From Lepisosteus oculatus (taxonomy: Eukaryota > Chordata > Actinopteri > Semionotiformes > Lepisosteidae): 64,000 nucleotides of DNA. The notes below the pieces were generated by a model. That model ran no database searches, was not told the origin of the DNA, and worked only from the letters and a program-made list of their open reading frames with translations. Each line of letters opens with the position of its first letter. The first letter of the stretch is position 1. This document shows positions 58,020-64,000 of this stretch, piece after piece. Made by a program: the position numbers and the translations under genes. Where the stretch lies: assembly GCF_040954835.1 (NCBI RefSeq), contig NC_090696.1:71857722-71921721 (forward strand). Direction: 5' to 3'.

Positions 58020-59675
58020 ATTTGGTTAGACAACCCATTCCTTCTGTTTAATTTCAGTCCTGTTTTCCAGCACTCTGCCCTACCATCCTCGACATAAAAA
58101 AGGAATCCTTGAATACTGGAGTAGAACCAACGGCCTTTAAAATGGCTTCTGATAGGTTTGTGCTTAAAAAAAACAAACGTGGCTCAGAACAACTTAAACG
58201 ATTTTCGTCCTATAGCTTACTTTTATTTTTTGGAAAAGCTGTTGCAATACAATTTAGCAATTAGCTAATTTCAAATGACCTCTTTAAACCCTTTTAATCT
58301 GTTTTTACACAATTACACAGCACAGAAATTACACTTGTTAAAGTTACTTAAGATCTCATTATGGCATCTGATTCCATTTCTCTATGTATTCTAATTCTCC
58401 CAAACCCAAGTGTTGCTTCTGATACTGTTCACCTTGACATTTAAACCTCCCCTCTTGAGATTGTATTTTGAGTTTCTGATATTGCTCTTAAATGGCTCTA
58501 CTCTTACCTTACTGATCACCAACACTTTGGTTTCTCTTGGGGGTTTCAGTTCGGAAGTTGGGTTTGTTAAGTCTGGTGTTCCCCAAGGCTCAGTACTGGG
58601 CCCCCTGCTATTCAGCATTTACATGTTTACAGTTGTCATTCTGATTTTTGTGTTAATAATACTCAAATCTGCTGTCCATACAAATACTGTCACTGAAGTT
58701 GCTGTCTCTGCACTCTGATGTAAAAACCTGGATGACTCAAATTTCCTTCACTTAAACTGCGACAAGACTGAGGTCCTGCTGCTTGGTACTTCCCATTACA
58801 TACATAAACCCAATGCAGTAACCTTATCTGTGCTTGAATTTCAATCAACAATGGAGAATTAATGGATAATATTTTATCGTGGCTTGAATTTTGACACTCA
58901 TGAGCAAAATATTGTAGAAACAACATTCTTCCATCTCAGAAATATCACCAGACTGCATTCTACTGTATGTTGTCTTTGTCTGTTGCAGAAAAGGCTGGTA
59001 TTTGTTTTTTCAAGAATTGATTGCTTCAGCGCTGTTCTTGCTGGGATATCTAAATCCACACTGAACAAACTGCAATATGTTCAGAATTTGGCAGCCAGAA
59101 TCCTGACCAGGTCACGTGAAGGTGATCACATTACTGCTGTGCAGGAATCTTGGCACTGGCTTCCTATCAGGTTTTGAGTGTAACTCAAAATCCTCATGCT
59201 CACCCATAATGCTCTATATGCCTTGGCATCTCTGTACCAATCTGAGTCATTGTCTGTCTATTCCCCACCTTGCAACTTTCATTCATCTGACTATGGTCTT
59301 CAAGATGTTCCCAAGACCATCTACATTCTATGGATGACAGGGCTTTCTCCTACTGCTCCCCAAATTCTGTGGAATATTTTATTGGAATTCTATTTCCAAG
59401 GATATCAGAGAGCCACCTTTCCTGAATGTATTTAAAGACTCAAGCCTTTTCCGAAAGGCTTTTACTTAATTAGTGTCTGTGTCTTCTCCATTTTTTAATG
59501 ACCAAGTGTCTTCTGCTACACTTCTAATCGCTTGTCAATCTTATATGAGATTGTTTTGGAATTTGCTATCCATATAACTATTTTCTTCTGTTTTACCTAT
59601 TTTGTTTTTTATAGCCACTGTAAAGAGTTTTAAGATGCTACTTTTAAAATTGCTATATAAATTAAAGTTTATTTT
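58020..59675 (+). mobile_element. L2-like LINE ORF2 remnant in SVEP1 intron 1
   Basis: Ordered plus-strand pieces: an NDFRPI block near 58195; LLKLLKI/LIMASDSIS (about 58335-58380); GVPQGSVLGPLLFSIYM (58569-58619), the reverse transcriptase motif; LNCDKTEVLLLGTSH (about 58755-58800); FSRIDCFSAVLAG with LNKLQYVQNLAARILTRSRE (59010-59118); and HWLPIRF (59155-59176). The last matches the LINE scrap at the window start. The 3' end reads TTGCTATATAAATTAAAG before an AT-rich tail. Several frameshifts and stops make it inactive. It is in the same orientation as SVEP1. Confidence 0.8.
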
Positions 59676-61894
59676 TATTAACTAAATGTGAATAAAAAGT
59701 AATTCATTTACATGCTATTAAGCATAAATACAGATGGAGAATTAAGTTTGATATTGCTGTACATTTTTGTACAAATTTATCATATTCATTTTGGGATACT
59801 TGAATTGTTAATAGGGTTATATATTAAGAATAACCTAAAAATCCTTTATATCACTTATAGAAAACATTGTTTTGAGGTAAATTCTACATTGTTTTACAGA
59901 TTAGCACTGACATGAATCAAAATTTAAGATGAGGTCCACACAGATGGTTTCTCTTTAGTGTCTCTAGGGTTTGGCACTAGTGATATCTAACCTGACTGCA
60001 CAAAAATGTTTTACAATCACTGTTCTACTTTGTAGGTTTTTAGTTCCCAAAAAAAGGACAAGAATAACACACAGCTCTTTAGGTGATGCGTATTGTAGTA
60101 GTGTCAAGTGCATTATCCAAAGGCTGATAATGGGAGTAATTCTCAGCAATTCAGTCTAATGATTTTGTGGTTTCAGCTAGTTTGTAAACAAATCTTTTCA
60201 AATAGTTTCTCAATGTGAATCAAGGTAGAATTGGAGACTTGCTCAGTGTTTTCTGACACAGGCAAAGTCAAAATATTAATGAGCCCTGTAGACACGATAG
60301 AGCCTTTTGACACTGTACTACTGTAGCTGAACAGTGTATCAAGAAGCATGTGTTTCTAGTCTGGCGGCAACAGCTTTCACAGACTTCAGTACACAGATGT
60401 TTGAGTCTTCTCTCATAATAGAGGACCGGACGGATTTCCTTTTAAAGACTTTTCCAATCATCTACAAATTACTAAAATCAAACACTAAAACCCAATAACA
60501 TTTCCGACATGAAATATTGTAGAAAGAACAATATTCCTTTTACAATATTTTGGTTATTTTACTTTAACCACAGTGGGGAAGATCAAAATGATAAGGTCAG
60601 AACGCCAGGAACAAGCTAAACTGTTATTGGATTCAGAAGCAGTCTCTATGTTTCAGAGTTACAATAACTACACGTAATATGAAACTGGAAAATTCTTGCC
60701 TTGACTGACATAATTAAATTGCTAACTCTTGAAAGTTTAGTCTTTTCTGTTATCCTGAAGCTGTGCTTGGACATGCATGCTGGCTTGTTCTACAGATAGA
60801 ACAGAGCAAGGCTAGTTGTCAAAAATGTAGAATCAAAATCTGAAGCTGTTTATACTGACAGATACAATGTAATTGTAGATTGTGTAGTAAACTTGAGAAA
60901 ATGACTTTGGTTACATTCCCCCAGATGTGTTCAGAAGGATGCTTGAGTTAATTAGTTTGACTATAGAAAGGCTTTAAACATGAATGCTTTCATCTGCTAC
61001 AGTGTAATGAAAGAATTAAAGAAGTGTATAAAATTGAAAGTAACTAAAGAGGACCTTGGTAAAAAATGGTCAAGTTTGAAGTAACCCAATGTGGTTAGTC
61101 AGATGAATTTGAATGACTTCAGGACAACAGTATTGTACCTCCTATGAAAATACACCACCTGTAGCTTTGTGTCCCCTGGGAGTCTGCTGGAATCTGATTA
61201 AAATTAATCTCAGTCCCAAGGAAAGAGAGAGCAGAGCTGCTTCAGGTTATGAGAATCACCAATGTTTAATGTTCGTTCTAACTAGCTTGAACATATCATT
61301 TTCTTTTAATTTCTCCCTTTTTTGTATCAAAGACATACAGCATACAGCTGCGTTTCAAAATGTGTAATTGAGAAATGGGTATTATATGCTCCTAGTTAAA
61401 ACTGTGCACTTGCAAGCTCTCTGAAACTGAATCTTACATTTGACATGACAGCTGTTTTTCAGCAAGGCATTAACTTTAAGAATACATGATACTTTAATTT
61501 GAGTCAGTTGAGTAAGAAAAGGGAAATGTTACTTATTTTGTTCTTTTTTTTTCCACATGCGATTTGAGGGAGTATCACCCATGCTGCTGGCAACTGGCAG
61601 GAGTTTGAGGGAAAGGGATTATTAATCATTGGCACGCTTCACAAATTAGATTTGCTTTAAGGAAAAGTTTTATACTGCATATCTGGCTGATGTGTGGTAG
61701 CTGTTTATTCACGGTGCACTGATTGAGTTAAGACAACATAATATCAATCAAATGAATGTATAGCTGGTGCATATCTGCACTTTACAGTGACCTCAATGTT
61801 GTTTCATGAAAATAAATGACACGCTGTATGATGTAATGTAAATAATATTTCTGAGCCTTGCTTTATCTAAAGGCATGCTAATTTGTGTTAGATA
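59676..61894 (+). other. SVEP1 intron 1, no feature seen
   Basis: AT-rich intronic DNA; no repeat or exon recognised. Confidence 0.55.
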
Positions 61895-62100
61895 AATGCT
61901 AGCCAACACAGTCATGTTACAAAAAAGAGATGCAGGTGTCTGGAACAAGCTGTCCAACCATGTTGTCAAAACCAATATGAATACTTTGTGTAAGAAACAG
62001 TTGGATGGGATCCTAAGACGAATTAGCTGCTAGCAGCCGAATGAGGTAGAAGAGTTGAATGGCTTCCTCCTGTTTGCAAACTTTCTTCTGTTCTTATGTA
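61895..62100 (+). repeat. LINE-derived 3' repeat
   Basis: Contains GTCTGGAACAAGCTGTCCAA, AGAAACAGTTGGATGGGATC, ATTAGCTGCTAGCAGCCGAA and GAATGGCTTCCTCCTGTTTG, ending TTCTTCTGTTCTTATGT. This order is that of a common vertebrate repeat in which a short WNKLP-like peptide and an SFKKRLD-like stretch precede a fixed 3' tail. The clade is not certain. Confidence 0.6.
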
Positions 62101-64000
62101 ACCAGTAATTCACTGTCACTACCTAACTACACTTGGCTGGTACTCAACAAGTCACAAACAATAGGCCTCCTAATCCTTGAAGCTAGTGGTGTTACTGAGA
62201 AGAATGAGACTATGCTGGACAGAAAGACATTCATACAGAGTTATCTTAAAATCCTAACTGAACATAACCAGCTAAACACACTAGGAGAAGGATTTTGTCA
62301 TTTTACCAATGTTGCATCGTAGCCTGCTTTACCCCTGTGATTGAGCATTGACCCAGATATAAAACTCCAATTATATTTGATCAAATCAAACTAGAATTAA
62401 CAGTCCCCAAGAGACTAAAACACAGAAATAACATTTCACTTACCTCCATTTAGTCACTTAATGATAATAGACATATTATGTTCGTCAGGATATAAAAACA
62501 ACTTTACATTACAGCGTTTTGGACTTATCAGCTTTTCTCTGTTAAGTTCTGATTTGGGGAAATGATTTGGAGGGATTTCTTTCCGCCTTTAAACAAAGAA
62601 ATTTCAGAACCCCGTTCAAAAGGAAATGTTAGATTGTTGTTTTAAAATTAGGTGCTGTATAACTTTTCTGCAAACATAATTGGAAGCATATTTTCATAAA
62701 ATAACTTTTCTGTAAAGGACTATATATTTTGAAAACAATCCCTAAGGGTTCTATGCAAGACTAATGGTTTCCAAGGCCTAAAGCACTAAACACAGATTTA
62801 AAAAGACTGTCGCTTTTAACTTTTGTATTATCGATGCTCAAAAAGAATGTTATCCAACACAGGTGCCATATTGACCACAAATTAAATACAAACTTCTGTG
62901 TGCTGCTGACGTATCAGCTCTGTAGAGTCCAGTGTTATCTTTCTGCTTTATCCACAAGCACACAGAAATGTTTCTTTGTACTTTTATGGTGTTAGGAAAA
63001 GTCTTGGGCATTGTCGAGTGGCTACTCCTACAGAATTCTGGAAAATGATTTCTGTTTTCAGCAGTTGTGGAATGAAGTTAATTAAGAGATAAGGAGAGCA
63101 GAGAAAATATCTACTGCAGCTGCAAAAATAAAAAAAGTGACTAGTAATAAGATTGTCCCAGAGTACACTTTACTACTTGTACCTTGTAACCTTTGTCAAA
63201 CTGTAGGTTGCCTTCATTTAGTCACATCTAGTTTTTGTTAAAAGACTTATTACAGGATGTAAGCAGCACCTTGCTTGTTCGTCTAAATAAAAACAAAAAC
63301 AAAGAAAAGTTCCAGACTTATTTCACATTGTGGACTGGACTCTTCACAGATATGCACATAATATATATGTGAAAACTGTCTGCCTCTAAGTACTCATGCT
63401 TGGCACTGTGCTCAGAAAAAGAACCCAGATATAAATTGAACAAAAGGTAAACTACCTGACAAACCTCTTCCTCCAGATAAATCAAAATGTATCCCAGAGT
63501 GTTGCCAGACATTTCAGGTTGTACCGATGACTGTGTGAGGGGATGTTTTCTCAGAATACATACAGCACATTTTGAATTGATCGATTTTGTTTTTGTTTGC
63601 TGGGCTATACGTTTTATTCCTGTTAGACCTCATAAAAACTTAATATAAATATTATGCAGCAAAAGTACATTGTATTCATATCACTTAAGATGCAGGGTTA
63701 TATTAATTGTACATTTTATTTTTTCTCCTGTTACTGTAAAGGCTCCATTGTACATGAAGTATCGTCCTTCTCATCCACGAAGGCATAGAAATTTCTCCAC
63801 TTTACAAGTACAAGTACTTGTATTACAAGTACCTAGTAATTCAGGAAGAATAGCCAGAATAGAGGAATGTTCTGGTGTTGATGTTCAGCATGAATACATT
63901 GGCAGTTGTATTCAAATAGTCATTATTTTAATCAGAAAAAAATCTAGCATGGCAAACTGGAAAGACATCACTTTACAAAGTGAATCCTTAAATGGAAAAA
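62101..64000 (+). other. SVEP1 intron 1, to window edge
   Basis: AT-rich; no exon, RNA gene or recognisable repeat. SVEP1 exon 2 must be further right. Confidence 0.55.

Overview
The window looks like nuclear DNA of a ray-finned fish. The supporting observations are spliced vertebrate genes with GT/AG introns, low coding density, AT-rich spacers full of short A/T runs, and a repeat load typical of fish (Tc1/mariner, L2-type LINEs, V-SINEs, a 5S-like SINE, LTR relics). The chemokines all keep the ELR motif and the four-exon CXCL8 layout. The repeat mix made me think of a non-teleost fish such as gar or bowfin, but that is an impression and not a demonstrated assignment.

Only two host loci can be supported. 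The first is a tandem array of three CXCL8-like (interleukin-8) genes, all on the minus strand, at about 15.5-16.7 kb, 20.8-21.5 kb and 26.8-27.8 kb. Each has four coding exons (64/130 or 136/84/7 or 13 bases), a signal peptide, an ELR-CQC motif, two further cysteines, and an inducible promoter with kB and AP-1 sites and a TATA-like box (C/EBP-like sites in copies 1 and 2). Each is also followed by AU-rich elements. The second locus is the first coding exon of SVEP1 on the plus strand (54691-55197), with its signal peptide and the first part of the von Willebrand A domain. The rest of SVEP1 lies beyond the right edge, so everything from 55198 to the end is its first intron.

The remainder is intergenic or intronic DNA with mobile elements. 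An apparently complete Tc1 element (13420-15049) with an open 339-residue transposase lies in what should be the 3' untranslated region of chemokine copy 1, next to its AU-rich tract. A probable solo LTR lies in intron 3 of the same gene. A decayed Tc1-like element separates copies 2 and 3. Three L2-like LINE remnants (start of window, 49-50.5 kb, 58-59.7 kb), three V-SINEs, a 5S-headed SINE, two small hairpin elements and several unnamed repeat families fill much of the rest.

I found no evidence for a wholly new biological system. The most informative observations are the history of the chemokine array (probable gene conversion in exon 3, a shortened C-terminus in copy 1, Tc1 and LTR insertions in copy 1), an exact 50-base duplication carrying a TATA-like sequence, an inverted-repeat element with a tRNA-like core, and a few possible but unproven exons between the array and SVEP1.
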